The notes below the pieces were generated by a model. It searched no databases and was not told the origin of the DNA. It saw only the letters and a list, made by a program, of their open reading frames with translations. Shown in pieces: positions 53,511 to 62,386 of a stretch of 64,000 bases of DNA (position 1 is the stretch's first letter; each line of letters begins with the position of its first letter). The position numbers and the translations under genes are program-made. Source of the stretch: Rhodoferax sp. (GTDB lineage: Bacteria > Pseudomonadota > Gammaproteobacteria > Burkholderiales > Burkholderiaceae_C); the NCBI RefSeq assembly GCF_028688795.1, contig NZ_JAQTXM010000026.1:1-64000 (forward strand), written 5' to 3'.

Positions 53511-55244
53511 TCAGGCTTGGGTAGCGTTGGGTGCCGTGGCAGGTTGGCGGGCCTTGGCCGCGGCTTCATTCAGGGCTTTCAGGACATCGTCACGCGGACC
53601 AAACATTTGGGTTTGACCGTCACGCAGTACCAGCATCTTGTCGGCCACCGCCAGCACGCTGGTGCGGTGTGTCATGACGACAAATGTGGTGCCGCGCGCC
53701 GCCAGTTGCGAGATGGCGCTGGCCAGAGCTGCATCGCCTTGTTCGTCCAAACTGGAGTTGGGCTCGTCTAGCACCACAAAAGCAGGCTTGCCGTAAAGGG
53801 CTCGGGCCAGGGCGATGCGCTGGCGCTGACCGCCAGACAGCATGGCGCCTTCGCGCCCAACAGGACTGTCATAGCCTTGCGGCAAGGCCAGAATGAATTC
53901 ATGAAGGCCAACTGCGCGGGCAGCGGCTTCGACCTTGGCCATGTCAACCTCGCCAAAGCGGGCGATGTTTTCTGCCACGGAGCCGTCAAACAACTCAACA
54001 CCTTGGGGCAAGTAGCCAATGTGTGGGCCCAGTTCAACTTTGTTCCAGGTAAAGACGTCGGCGCCATCAAGTCGCACTTTGCCGTTGATGGCTGGCCACA
54101 AACCCACCAGCAGCCGTGCCAGGGTGGTTTTGCCGGACGCTGAAGGGCCAACCACGGCCAGCACTTCGCCGGGCTGCAGGCCAAAGCTGACGCCTTTAAG
54201 AATGGAGATTTGTGTGCCGGGGGCGCTGGCCATGAGGTTGTCCACCAGCAACTGGCCTTGCGGCGCTGGTAGCGGCATCCCGGCTGGGCGCAGTGGCACC
54301 GAGGCCAGCAGGTTGTCCAGCCGGCTGTAAGCCCCACGCACGTTCACCACGGTTTGCCACTGGGCCACAATTTGCACCAGAGGGGCCAGCACTCGGCCAC
54401 CCAAAATGGAGCCCACGATCATGTAAGCGGCACCGCCGTTGAGTTGGTTGCGCAACAGCAGCCAGGCGCCCAGGCCCAGCAACATGGAGCTCACGGTGTT
54501 TTGTAGAAATTTACCGATGGCTTGGTAAAAGCCGGCGTGCTCTGAGGCTTGGGCTTGCAAGCCCAAAAATTCCCGCTGTTTGGTGATCCAGCGTTGGTGA
54601 ATGTCGCGCAACATGCCCATGGATTCAATGACTTGGGCGTTGCGCAGGGTGCCGTCTGCATATTGCTGGGCGGCCACCGCGCTGCGGTTGGCGGCCAACA
54701 AGGGTGGTTGGGTGCTGCGCTCGTTGAGCCAGCCGACAAAGGTCTGCAAAATGGCGGCCACCACCGCTGACCAGCCCAGCACCGGGCTGATAGCAAAAAT
54801 CAGAATCAAGAACACCATTGATACCGGCGCTTCCATGAGGGCCAGCAGCACAGGCGTATGAAGAAAATCACGTACCGAACGAAAGTCGTTCATGGGTTGC
54901 GCCGTGCCGCCAGGGGCGCGCTTGAGGTTGGCCTCGAAAATAGCAGTGAAGATTCGGCTGCTTAATTTCCGGTCAAACGCCAGTGACGCCTCATGCATGA
55001 CCTCGGAGCGCACCCATTCCAGAACTTCCATAAGAACGAAAGCGGCCAACACCAGCAGCGTTAGCATGGCCAGTGTGGTGTGACTGCGGCTGTTGACCAC
55101 CCGGTCATACACCTCAAGCATGTAGCCCGAAGGCGCCAGCACCAGCAGGCTGGAAAACAAGCTGAACCAGGCGGCTTGTTTAAAGTAAGGGTTGAGCTCA
55201 GTAACGGCTTGACGCAGCTCTGTGGCGGGTTTGTTTTGACTCAT
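53511..55244 (-). CDS. Type I secretion ABC permease/ATPase, first copy
   Basis: A 577-aa half transporter paralogous to the next gene: TM region (about 25-310), then VVGPSASGKTTLARLLVGLW, LSGGQRQRIALARALYGKPA and FVVLDEPNSSLDEQGDAALA. Also PrtD-like, with no peptidase domain. Together the two ABC genes, HlyD and TolC make a complete type I secretion system. Its start overlaps the stop of the TnpB-like gene by four bases, which couples their translation. The Pro-Asn-Ser/Ala loop after Walker B is shared by the two copies, so they arose by duplication. Confidence 0.9.
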   Translation of the reverse strand: MSQNKPATELRQAVTELNPYFKQAAWFSLFSSLLVLAPSGYMLEVYDRVVNSRSHTTLAMLTLLVLAAFVLMEVLEWVRSEVMHEASLAFDRKLSSRIFTAIFEANLKRAPGGTAQPMNDFRSVRDFLHTPVLLALMEAPVSMVFLILIFAISPVLGWSAVVAAILQTFVGWLNERSTQPPLLAANRSAVAAQQYADGTLRNAQVIESMGMLRDIHQRWITKQREFLGLQAQASEHAGFYQAIGKFLQNTVSSMLLGLGAWLLLRNQLNGGAAYMIVGSILGGRVLAPLVQIVAQWQTVVNVRGAYSRLDNLLASVPLRPAGMPLPAPQGQLLVDNLMASAPGTQISILKGVSFGLQPGEVLAVVGPSASGKTTLARLLVGLWPAINGKVRLDGADVFTWNKVELGPHIGYLPQGVELFDGSVAENIARFGEVDMAKVEAAARAVGLHEFILALPQGYDSPVGREGAMLSGGQRQRIALARALYGKPAFVVLDEPNSSLDEQGDAALASAISQLAARGTTFVVMTHRTSVLAVADKMLVLRDGQTQMFGPRDDVLKALNEAAAKARQPATAPNATQA

Positions 55245-55873
55245 TGGGCCTCCTCGACCATGACATATTCTGGAAATTCCGATTCGGATGACATTTTTGA
55301 CTGTTCTGCGCTGTCAGCAGGCTCTTCGCCAAACTGAAAAACCAATTCAAATCCAGCGTCTGCTCGGCGTGACAAAACGATTTCACGTAGTTTTTTAACG
55401 GCAAAGTCGCTCTCGTTTTCGGCGCTGAGCGCCAAGGCAAAACGGAGTCGGCCGTCAAGTGTGTACATCGACAACTGGCCTTTGTTAACGCTTAAGGTGT
55501 GGCGATCGAAGTAAACAGGGCAGTTGTCGGAGAACCGCAGCAGGGGCAGCGGCTTGTCACCCAGGCGGGCCAGGTTGAATGGGCTTTGTGGGTGCTGAAA
55601 CACCATACGGCAGGTGCGCGACACGGAGTAAATGGCGTTGCACACCATTTGGGAGCCCATGTCTGGGAACTGTTCACGTAACGCCCGGTATTTGAGGTGA
55701 TGCAGTGCCACCCGGTTCCACACCTTGGTTTGCTGCACGGTGGGCGACAAGGCATTGCAAACCCCGGCAAACGCTGACTGCAACTGCGCCAGGCGGGCGT
55801 GTTGCTCGGCGTTGGTGTTGAGTGGAATGCGCAGCGTAAAATTCATATAGGACATTGTAGGAGAAATATTCAT
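55241..55873 (-). CDS. TnpB N-terminal-like protein without RuvC domain
   Basis: A 210-aa protein leading the secretion operon. Residues about 10-150 look like the N-terminal WED/REC part of IS605 OrfB/TnpB: FTLRIPLNTNAEQHARLAQL, LHHLKYRALREQFPDMGSQM followed by VCNAIYSVSRTCR, and HTLSVNKGQLSMYTLDGRLR. TnpB proteins are about 350-450 aa and continue into a RuvC nuclease with DED residues and a zinc ribbon; none of that is here. The C-terminus (ADAGFELVFQFGEEPADSAE to VMVEEAQ) is acidic and unrelated. The ATGA overlap ties it to the ABC gene. The start is uncertain: Met 55873, 55855 and 55846 are all in frame, none with a clear ribosome site. Function unknown. Confidence 0.65.
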   Translation of the reverse strand: MNISPTMSYMNFTLRIPLNTNAEQHARLAQLQSAFAGVCNALSPTVQQTKVWNRVALHHLKYRALREQFPDMGSQMVCNAIYSVSRTCRMVFQHPQSPFNLARLGDKPLPLLRFSDNCPVYFDRHTLSVNKGQLSMYTLDGRLRFALALSAENESDFAVKKLREIVLSRRADAGFELVFQFGEEPADSAEQSKMSSESEFPEYVMVEEAQ

Positions 55874-55970
55874 ATAGGAATATTGCGCCGATGAAAAACT
55901 GTGGGGTTCTGTGCTGGACGGCTAAGAGCAGGGATAATCCAGCGTTTTATTCATTCACAGGAGCCTACCC

Positions 55971-56138
55971 ATGAGCAAAGAATTCCGTACCGAAGCCGAA
56001 CGCAAAGCATCTCCCCGCCCTGTCGCGCCTAAAGGCGTGTGCTACACCGCTGGCCACGGCCAGATGCGCAGCCTGGAGCGTGGCGTGGCCACCAACAACA
56101 AGAAGAACCCAGGCAAGCGTTGCAAAAAAGGCGGCTGA
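55971..56138 (+). CDS. Small basic protein, 55 aa
   Basis: Begins MSKEFRTEAERKASPRPVAP, continues KGVCYTAGHGQMRSLERGVA and ends TNNKKNPGKRCKKGG. It has AGGAG 8 bases before the ATG and a strong hairpin downstream, so it is probably a real gene despite its size. The pI is high, with two cysteines. I do not recognise a family. It is divergent from the TnpB-like gene, with about 98 bases between the two starts, so the two may share a promoter region. Confidence 0.6.
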   Translation: MSKEFRTEAERKASPRPVAPKGVCYTAGHGQMRSLERGVATNNKKNPGKRCKKGG

Positions 56139-56190
56139 TCGTCAGGCGGTCGGACTAACCGGCCCTGCTCAGCACCCACGGTGCACCAAA

Positions 56191-56216
56191 CAAAACGGCC
56201 CTTTCGGGCCGTTTTG
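56191..56216. terminator. Bidirectional hairpin terminator
   Basis: CAAAACGGCCC, loop TTTC, GGGCCGTTTTG: an 11-base perfect stem flanked by A and T runs on both sides. It lies between the small gene ending at 56138 (plus) and icmF ending at 56238 (minus) and can serve both. Confidence 0.85.
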
Positions 56217-56237
56217 CATTTAAGGTTGCTTCAAGAA

Positions 56238-59200
56238 TTACATATTGCGCCGGTACTGCCCGCCCACCTCAAACAGGGCATTGGTGATTTGCCCCAGTGA
56301 GCACACGCGCACCGCGTCCATCAACACTTCAAACACGTTTTGGTTGTCAATGACGGCTTGTTGCAGCGTTTTCAGCATGGCGGGTGCCTCGCCAGCGTGG
56401 CGGGTGTGGAAGTCGGCCAGGCGGTTCAGCTGGCTCTGTTTTTCTTCTTCGGTGCTGCGCGCCAGCTCCAGTTTGTCATTCACTGGGTCGCCGTGCGGGT
56501 TGCGGAAGGTGTTGACACCGATGATGGGTAACTCGCCGGTGTGTTTGAGCATCTCGTAGTGCATGGATTCGTCCTGAATCTTGCCGCGCTGGTAGCCGGT
56601 TTCCATGGCCCCCAGCACACCGCCGCGCTCGGTGATGCGTTCAAACTCCAGCAGCACCGCTTCTTCCACCAGTTCGGTCAGGTCTTCGATGATGAAGGCG
56701 CCCTGTGATGGGTTCTCGTTCTTGGCCAGGCCCCATTCGCGGTTGATGATGAGCTGGATGGCCATGGCGCGGCGTACCGAGTCTTCGGTGGGCGTGGTGA
56801 TGGCTTCGTCGAACGCGTTGGTGTGCAGGCTGTTGCAGTTGTCGTAGATGGCAATCAGCGCCTGCAAGGTGGTGCGGATGTCGTTGAACTGGATTTCTTG
56901 GGCGTGCAGGCTGCGGCCGCTGGTCTGGATGTGGTATTTGAGCTTTTGGCTGCGTTCGTTGGCACCGTATTTTTCTTTCATGGCCACGGCCCAGATGCGA
57001 CGCGCCACGCGGCCCATCACGGTGTATTCGGGGTCCATGCCGTTGCTGAAGAAGAAGCTCAGGTTCGGCGCAAAGTCGTCAATGTGCATGCCGCGCGCCA
57101 AGTACGCTTCGACAAAGGTGAAGCCGTTGGAGAGCGTGAAAGCCAGCTGGCTGATCGGGTTGGCACCGGCTTCGGCAATGTGGTAGCCCGAAATTGACAC
57201 GCTGTAGAAGTTGCGCACGTTATGGTGCACAAAGTAGCTGGCGATGTCGCCCATGACCTTCAGGCTGAATTCGGTGCTGAAAATGCAGGTGTTCTGGCCC
57301 TGGTCTTCTTTCAGGATGTCGGCTTGCACGGTACCGCGTACGTTGGCCAGAACCCATTCGCGGATTTTCAGTGCTTCGGTGTCAGTTGGTTCGCGGCCAT
57401 TGTCCAAGGCGAACTTTTCCAGGTTCTGGTCGATGGCCGCGTTCATGAACATCGCCAAAATGCTCGGCGCCGGGCCGTTGATGGTCATGCTGACGCTGGT
57501 CGCCGGGTTGCACAAATCAAAGCCGCCGTAAAGCACCTTCAGGTCGTCAATGGTGGCGATGCTGACGCCACTGTTACCGACCTTGCCGTAAATGTCCGGG
57601 CGTGGGTCGGGGTCGTTGCCGTAGAGCGTGACCGAGTCAAAGGCGGTGCTCAGGCGCTTGGCCTCCATGCCGGAGCTGAGCAACTTGAAGCGTTTATTGG
57701 TGCGAAAGGCATCGCCTTCACCAGCGAACATGCGCGTGGGGTCTTCGTTTTCGCGCTTGAAGGCGAAGGTGCCGGCGGTGTAGGGGTAGCTGCCGGGCAC
57801 GTTGTCGAGCATCAGCCACTTCAAAATTTCGCCATGGTCTTCAAATTGCGGCAGGCAGACCTTGCGGATCACTGTGCCACTTAATGACTTGGTGGTGAGC
57901 GCGGTGCGAATTTCCTTGTCGCGGATTTTGACCACGTATTCGTCTCCCGCATAAGCGGTTTGCATGGCGGGCCACTGGGCCAGCAGCTTGGCCGCTGACG
58001 GGTCTTGGGCCTCTGCTCGCGTCTTGGCCAGCTCCAGAACAGTGCCATAAGCGCCAGGTTTGGCGGTGCCGTCTTTGCCCGGGTCGTGTGCGATCAGCAT
58101 CTGCGCCGTGGCATTGAGCTGCTGGATTTCACGTGCCAGTTTGGCCTGGGCACGGGCGCGTTTTTTGTAGCCGCGCACGGTGTCGCTGATTTCCGCCAAA
58201 TAGCGGGTGCGTGCTGCCGGCAGCACCGGGGTCTGGTTGGTGCTGTGGCGCACGCTCACCTGAGGCAAGCGGGCCTGGGTCACTGGCATGCCCAGCTCTG
58301 CCAGGCGGATTTTCAGGGCTTGGTAAAGCGCGGTGACGCCGTCATCGTTAAAACGCGCCGCCATGGTGCCAAACACCGGCATGTGCTCCATGGGGGTGCC
58401 CCAAGCCTCTTTGTTGCGCTGCACTTGTTTGGCCACGTCGCGCAGGGCGTCAGCGGCGCCTTTGCGGTCAAATTTGTTGATGGCGACAAACTCGGCAAAG
58501 TCGAGCATGTCGATCTTTTCCAGCTGGCTGGCGGCGCCAAATTCGGGCGTCATGACGTACATGGGCACGTCCACATGCGGCACGATGGCCGCATCGCCTT
58601 GGCCAATGCCCGAGGTCTCGACGATGATCAGGTCAAACCCGGCCACTTTGCATGCGGCAATTACGTCCGGCAGGGCGGCGCTGATTTCGCTGCCAAAGTC
58701 GCGCGTGGCCAAGCTGCGCATGAACACCTTGGGGCCGTTTTGCCAGGGGTTGATGGCGTTCATGCGAATGCGGTCACCCAAGAGCGCGCCACCGCTTTTG
58801 CGGCGTGACGGGTCGATGCTGATCACCGCCACACGCAGCGCGTCGTTCTGGTCGAGGCGCAGGCGGCGAATGAGTTCGTCGGTGAGGGATGATTTGCCCG
58901 CACCACCGGTGCCGGTGATGCCTAGCACAGGTATCTTTTTGGTAGCTGCTTGCGCTTGTATATCAAGGGCTAGAGCCTTAAAAGACTTAGAAAGTTGGCC
59001 TTTGGCGTGGCCGGCAGCGGCCTCGTTCTCAAGTCCGGTGATGAGCTGCGCCAACGCCCGCCAGCTCATCTCAGTGTGGCCTTGAATGGCCTCGATGGTG
59101 GTGGGGGCGTACTGCGTCAAGTCATGGTCGCAGCGCTTGACCATGTCGCCAATCATGCCGGCCAAGCCCATGCGCTGGCCGTCTTCCGGGCTGTAAATGC

Positions 59201-59579
59201 GCGCCACGCCGTAAGTCATCAGCTCCTTGATTTCGCTGGGCACGATCACGCCGCCACCGCCGCCAAACACCTGGATGTGGCTGCCGCCACGGGCTTTGAG
59301 CAAATCGACCATGTACTTGAAATACTCCACATGCCCGCCCTGGTAAGAGCTGATGGCAATGCCCTGGGCGTCTTCCTGTAGGGCGGCGGTCACGACTTCA
59401 TCGACTGAGCGGTTGTGCCCCAGGTGGATTACCTCGGCGCCCATGCTTTGCAAAATGCGCCGCATGATGTTGATGGCAGCGTCATGGCCGTCAAACAGGC
59501 TGGCGGCGGTGACAAAGCGCACCTTGTGGGTGGGGCGGTACTGGGCCAGGGCTTTGGCGTCTGCGGACATTTCGGTCAT
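56238..59579 (-). CDS. icmF: Fused isobutyryl-CoA mutase IcmF
   Basis: A 1113-aa B12-dependent enzyme converting isobutyryl-CoA and butyryl-CoA (valine and fatty-acid metabolism). Order: B12-binding domain (about 15-150, [16 protein letters not shown] in place of DxHxxG), a MeaI-type GTPase chaperone (about 215-450, P-loop [17 protein letters not shown]), then the mutase barrel (about 560-1100, [20 protein letters not shown]). Length is slightly above known IcmF (about 1090 aa). A dispersed repeat, encoding [17 protein letters not shown] at about 198-214, lies in the linker before the GTPase. A LiuR-like operator precedes the gene. A standard methylmalonyl-CoA mutase is the main alternative, but the fused GTPase argues for IcmF. 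Confidence 0.9.
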   Translation of the reverse strand: MTEMSADAKALAQYRPTHKVRFVTAASLFDGHDAAINIMRRILQSMGAEVIHLGHNRSVDEVVTAALQEDAQGIAISSYQGGHVEYFKYMVDLLKARGGSHIQVFGGGGGVIVPSEIKELMTYGVARIYSPEDGQRMGLAGMIGDMVKRCDHDLTQYAPTTIEAIQGHTEMSWRALAQLITGLENEAAAGHAKGQLSKSFKALALDIQAQAATKKIPVLGITGTGGAGKSSLTDELIRRLRLDQNDALRVAVISIDPSRRKSGGALLGDRIRMNAINPWQNGPKVFMRSLATRDFGSEISAALPDVIAACKVAGFDLIIVETSGIGQGDAAIVPHVDVPMYVMTPEFGAASQLEKIDMLDFAEFVAINKFDRKGAADALRDVAKQVQRNKEAWGTPMEHMPVFGTMAARFNDDGVTALYQALKIRLAELGMPVTQARLPQVSVRHSTNQTPVLPAARTRYLAEISDTVRGYKKRARAQAKLAREIQQLNATAQMLIAHDPGKDGTAKPGAYGTVLELAKTRAEAQDPSAAKLLAQWPAMQTAYAGDEYVVKIRDKEIRTALTTKSLSGTVIRKVCLPQFEDHGEILKWLMLDNVPGSYPYTAGTFAFKRENEDPTRMFAGEGDAFRTNKRFKLLSSGMEAKRLSTAFDSVTLYGNDPDPRPDIYGKVGNSGVSIATIDDLKVLYGGFDLCNPATSVSMTINGPAPSILAMFMNAAIDQNLEKFALDNGREPTDTEALKIREWVLANVRGTVQADILKEDQGQNTCIFSTEFSLKVMGDIASYFVHHNVRNFYSVSISGYHIAEAGANPISQLAFTLSNGFTFVEAYLARGMHIDDFAPNLSFFFSNGMDPEYTVMGRVARRIWAVAMKEKYGANERSQKLKYHIQTSGRSLHAQEIQFNDIRTTLQALIAIYDNCNSLHTNAFDEAITTPTEDSVRRAMAIQLIINREWGLAKNENPSQGAFIIEDLTELVEEAVLLEFERITERGGVLGAMETGYQRGKIQDESMHYEMLKHTGELPIIGVNTFRNPHGDPVNDKLELARSTEEEKQSQLNRLADFHTRHAGEAPAMLKTLQQAVIDNQNVFEVLMDAVRVCSLGQITNALFEVGGQYRRNM
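58936..58990 (+). repeat. Dispersed intergenic repeat copy G, inside icmF
   Basis: Contains GGTAGCTGCTTGCGC, a ~12-base spacer, then AAGGGCTAGAGCCTTAAAA. It is one of the best matches to the consensus, yet it lies wholly within the icmF coding sequence, in frame, between two domains. Confidence 0.75.
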
Positions 59580-59648
59580 GGGGTGTGTCTCCGGTATGGG
59601 TTTTGTTTTGGCTAACCAGCGATCAGACGCGGGCTGGCTGACTTGACG

Positions 59649-59664
59649 TTGACGTAAACGTCAA
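59649..59664. promoter_or_regulatory. LiuR-like (MerR-family) operator upstream of icmF
   Basis: TTGACGTAAACGTCAA: perfect 7-base arms TTGACGT/ACGTCAA around AA, with a partly overlapping second half-site at 59643. It is 70 bases upstream of the icmF start. It resembles the motif I recall for LiuR, regulator of branched-chain amino-acid degradation in proteobacteria, which suits an isobutyryl-CoA enzyme. Confidence 0.5.
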
Positions 59665-59735
59665 TCTTAGCGCTTTTGCAAAACAAAGGGCGCTTGCGCG
59701 CCCCAGGTTGATCATCAGCGGTCCATGTCCTCCGC

Positions 59736-61691
59736 TTATTTGTACAGCACCCCGGGTAGCCACATGCCGATCGCAGGAAATTGGTACAGCAAAAATATGG
59801 CGAAGACCTGAATGCCCATGAAAGGCAACATGCCAGCAAAAATTTGGTTCAGCGTCACATGTGGCGGGCTCACACCCTTCAGGTAAAAGGCGGCCATCGC
59901 CACCGGCGGGCTCAGGAAGGCAGTTTGCAAGTTCAGCGCGACCAGCAGGCCGAAGAACAGCGGATCAATGCCGAAGTGTGGCAAGAGCGGGATGAAGATC
60001 GGCATGAAAATCACAATGATCTCGGTCCACTCCAGCGGCCAGCCCAGCAAAAAGATCACCACCTGTGCCAGGATCATGAACTGCACCGGCGTCATGTCAA
60101 GCGACAGCACCCAGGTGTTGATCAGTTCCTGCCCGCCCAGCAAGGCAAAGGCTGCCGAGAAAATGCTGGAACCCACAAACAGCCAGCACACCATGGCGCT
60201 GGTCTTGGCGGTGAGGTACACCGACTCGCGCATCACCGTCATGTTGAGCCGCCGGTAGGCGCCAGCCAGCAGCAGGCCGCCCATTGAGCCCATGGCCGCC
60301 GCTTCAGTCGGCGTGGCCAAGCCAAAAACGATGGTGCCCAGCACCGCCAGGATCATGATGGCCAGCGGGAAGAACGAGCCCAGCAGCATCTTGAAAATTT
60401 CCAGGCGGGCGAAACTGAAGAATGCATAAAAAATGGCCAGGGCCACCGCGCAACTGGCCAGAGCAACCCAGAACGTCATTGGCGCAGGCACGCGTTCCGC
60501 CTCCGCCTCCGCCACCGGGCTGGCAACCACCGGTTCTGCAGCCGCAGGCGCCTTGGCCGGGGCCGGTGCCTCGGGCACAGCGGCTACGGGCGCCGAGGTT
60601 GTGCCTTCGGTCGGGGGCGGCTGCAAACCATCTTCTGGCTCAGCCTCGGGTTCGGCCAGACCGCCGCCGGTTTCGTCCTCAGAGGTATCAAATGACGAGC
60701 CGCCCATGGCCTGCACCTCTTGCGATGCCTCCTGAGGTATCGGGGCGGTGACTTTGAGGTAAACGCCGCCCATGACAACCACGACGGCGATCGCTGGCAA
60801 CAAGGCGATGAACAGGTGATTGAGCAGTGATTTCATCGGCACTGCGGCATTGCGCTTGCCCTTGATGGCCCCGATCAGTCCGGGCAACACCTTGTGGCTC
60901 ACGCGGGTAGAGACGATTTCAGCAAATTCTGGCAAAGGCACGCGGCGGTCTTCGGCCGACATCGGCGGGGCCATGTGCGGCTTGAGTTTGGCCAGAATAA
61001 TGACGTACAAAATATACAGCGTGGCCAGCATCAGGCCGGGAAAAAACGCACCGGCATAAAGCTTGACCACCGACACACCCGCGGTGGCACCATAGACAAT
61101 GAGCATGACAGATGGAGGGATGAGAATGCCCAGGCAACCACCCGCGGTGATGGCCCCCGCCGACAACTGAACGCTGTAGCCGGCCTTCAACATCGCAGGC
61201 AACGCCAGCAAGCCCATCAGTGTGACCACGGCACCCACAATGCCGGTGGCGGTGGCAAAAATGGCGCAGGTGATGATGGTTGCCACAGCGAGTGAGCCAG
61301 GCACCCGGGCTGTGGCCAGGTGCATGCTCTTGAATAATTTTTCGATCAAATTGGCGCGTTCAATCAGGTAGCCCATGAACACGAACAGCGGGATAGAAAT
61401 CAGCACATCGTTGGACATCACCGAATACGTGCGCTGCACCATCAAATCCAGCGTTTGCTGCACCGCAAGGCTTGGGTTTTGGCTTCGGTAGGCAATCCAG
61501 GCAAACACCATTCCCATGCCCATCAGGGTAAAGGCGGTCGGAAAGCCCAGCATGATGGCCACCACCACCAGTGCCAGCATGAGTAAGCCAAGGTGACCAT
61601 TGGTCATCAGCGACAAAGGGGGTAATAAAACAAACGCGGCCATCACGACCATGGCCATGATCGTCAGGCCGAACCAGACTTCTTTTCTCAT
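59736..61691 (-). CDS. dctM: TRAP transporter large permease (DctM-type)
   Basis: A 651-aa membrane protein carrying the 12-helix DctM fold (for example LMLALVVVAIMLGFPTAFTL and AGAITAGGCLGILIPPSVML, the family GxxxPPS motif). The usual length is about 430-600 aa. Here residues about 309-404 form a Pro/Glu/Ala/Thr-rich low-complexity insertion with many repeats of AP and PA (for example APAPAKAPAAAEPVVASPVA) between two membrane halves; it is likely periplasmic or cytoplasmic and disordered. It drives sodium-coupled uptake of organic acids with DctQ and DctP. It overlaps the small permease by four bases. Confidence 0.88.
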   Translation of the reverse strand: MRKEVWFGLTIMAMVVMAAFVLLPPLSLMTNGHLGLLMLALVVVAIMLGFPTAFTLMGMGMVFAWIAYRSQNPSLAVQQTLDLMVQRTYSVMSNDVLISIPLFVFMGYLIERANLIEKLFKSMHLATARVPGSLAVATIITCAIFATATGIVGAVVTLMGLLALPAMLKAGYSVQLSAGAITAGGCLGILIPPSVMLIVYGATAGVSVVKLYAGAFFPGLMLATLYILYVIILAKLKPHMAPPMSAEDRRVPLPEFAEIVSTRVSHKVLPGLIGAIKGKRNAAVPMKSLLNHLFIALLPAIAVVVVMGGVYLKVTAPIPQEASQEVQAMGGSSFDTSEDETGGGLAEPEAEPEDGLQPPPTEGTTSAPVAAVPEAPAPAKAPAAAEPVVASPVAEAEAERVPAPMTFWVALASCAVALAIFYAFFSFARLEIFKMLLGSFFPLAIMILAVLGTIVFGLATPTEAAAMGSMGGLLLAGAYRRLNMTVMRESVYLTAKTSAMVCWLFVGSSIFSAAFALLGGQELINTWVLSLDMTPVQFMILAQVVIFLLGWPLEWTEIIVIFMPIFIPLLPHFGIDPLFFGLLVALNLQTAFLSPPVAMAAFYLKGVSPPHVTLNQIFAGMLPFMGIQVFAIFLLYQFPAIGMWLPGVLYK

Positions 61692-62314
61692 TGGGGGGTC
61701 CTCTTGGGGTGGACGAGGTATTCGTCAAGTTTGGCGATGTCTTCGTCTTTGACGTGGACCATTTCTTTCAGTTTCTTGATGTCGACTTCTGCCACATCGT
61801 CGCCACGTTCCGGCCATTCGCCCTGTTGCAGACAGACGATGCAGCGCACAATTTCAACCAGGCCCTGAAGCAACAGAATGGTCCCGGCAATTGGAATGAT
61901 GGTTTTGAACGGGTACACGGGCGGGCCGTTGGCCGTGATGTTGGAGTGCTCGTTGATGGCCCAGGAATCCGCCGCAAAGTTATAGCCAGCCCAGGCCAGC
62001 GCCACCACGCCAGGTATAAAAAACAGAATGTACAGCGCCAGATCCAGCCCGGCTTGCAGGCGGGGTGGGAAAAAGCCGTAAAGCACGTCGCCGCGCACAT
62101 GGCCGTTTTGCGACAGGGTGTAGGCCCCTGCGGTCATGAAAAGCGTGCCATACATCATGCTCATGACATCGAAGGCCCAGGGGTGAGGGTTGTCCAGCGC
62201 ATAGCGCGAAAACACCTCCCAGGTGATCATCAGCGTGAGCACCAGAATGAGCCATGAAAATGACTTGCCGACAAAGGTGCTCAGCTTGTCAACCGCAAGC
62301 AGTAATTTCTGCAT
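61688..62314 (-). CDS. dctQ: TRAP transporter small permease (DctQ-type)
   Basis: A 208-aa membrane protein with four helices: SFSWLILVLTLMITWEVFSR (the WEVxxRY motif is the family signature), GTLFMTAGAYTLSQNGHVRG, YILFFIPGVVALAWAGYNF and FKTIIPIAGTILLLQGLVEI. It has a hydrophilic, charged C-terminal tail. It partners DctM. The order dctP, dctQ, dctM is typical, with a 72-base gap to dctP holding a stem-loop and a four-base overlap with dctM. Confidence 0.9.
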   Translation of the reverse strand: MQKLLLAVDKLSTFVGKSFSWLILVLTLMITWEVFSRYALDNPHPWAFDVMSMMYGTLFMTAGAYTLSQNGHVRGDVLYGFFPPRLQAGLDLALYILFFIPGVVALAWAGYNFAADSWAINEHSNITANGPPVYPFKTIIPIAGTILLLQGLVEIVRCIVCLQQGEWPERGDDVAEVDIKKLKEMVHVKDEDIAKLDEYLVHPKRTPQ

Positions 62315-62335
62315 TTTTGATACCGTTCAAGTAAA

Positions 62336-62366
62336 TCAGCCATTCAGCGTGAATCTGAATGGCTGA
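62336..62366. promoter_or_regulatory. Stem-loop between dctP and dctQ
   Basis: TCAGCCATTCAG, loop of 7, CTGAATGGCTGA: a perfect 12-base stem in the 72-base gap. It has no U tract, so a role in protecting the dctP mRNA 3' end (which raises binding-protein expression over the permeases) is more likely than full termination. Confidence 0.65.
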
Positions 62367-62386
62367 AGGATGGCGCGGAAAAAACC

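Noticed and set aside
55241..55873. Calling this gene a full TnpB nuclease or a known TldR
   Set aside because: No RuvC or zinc-ribbon sequence exists before the ATGA overlap, and I saw no guide-RNA-like structure; only an N-terminal resemblance is supportable.
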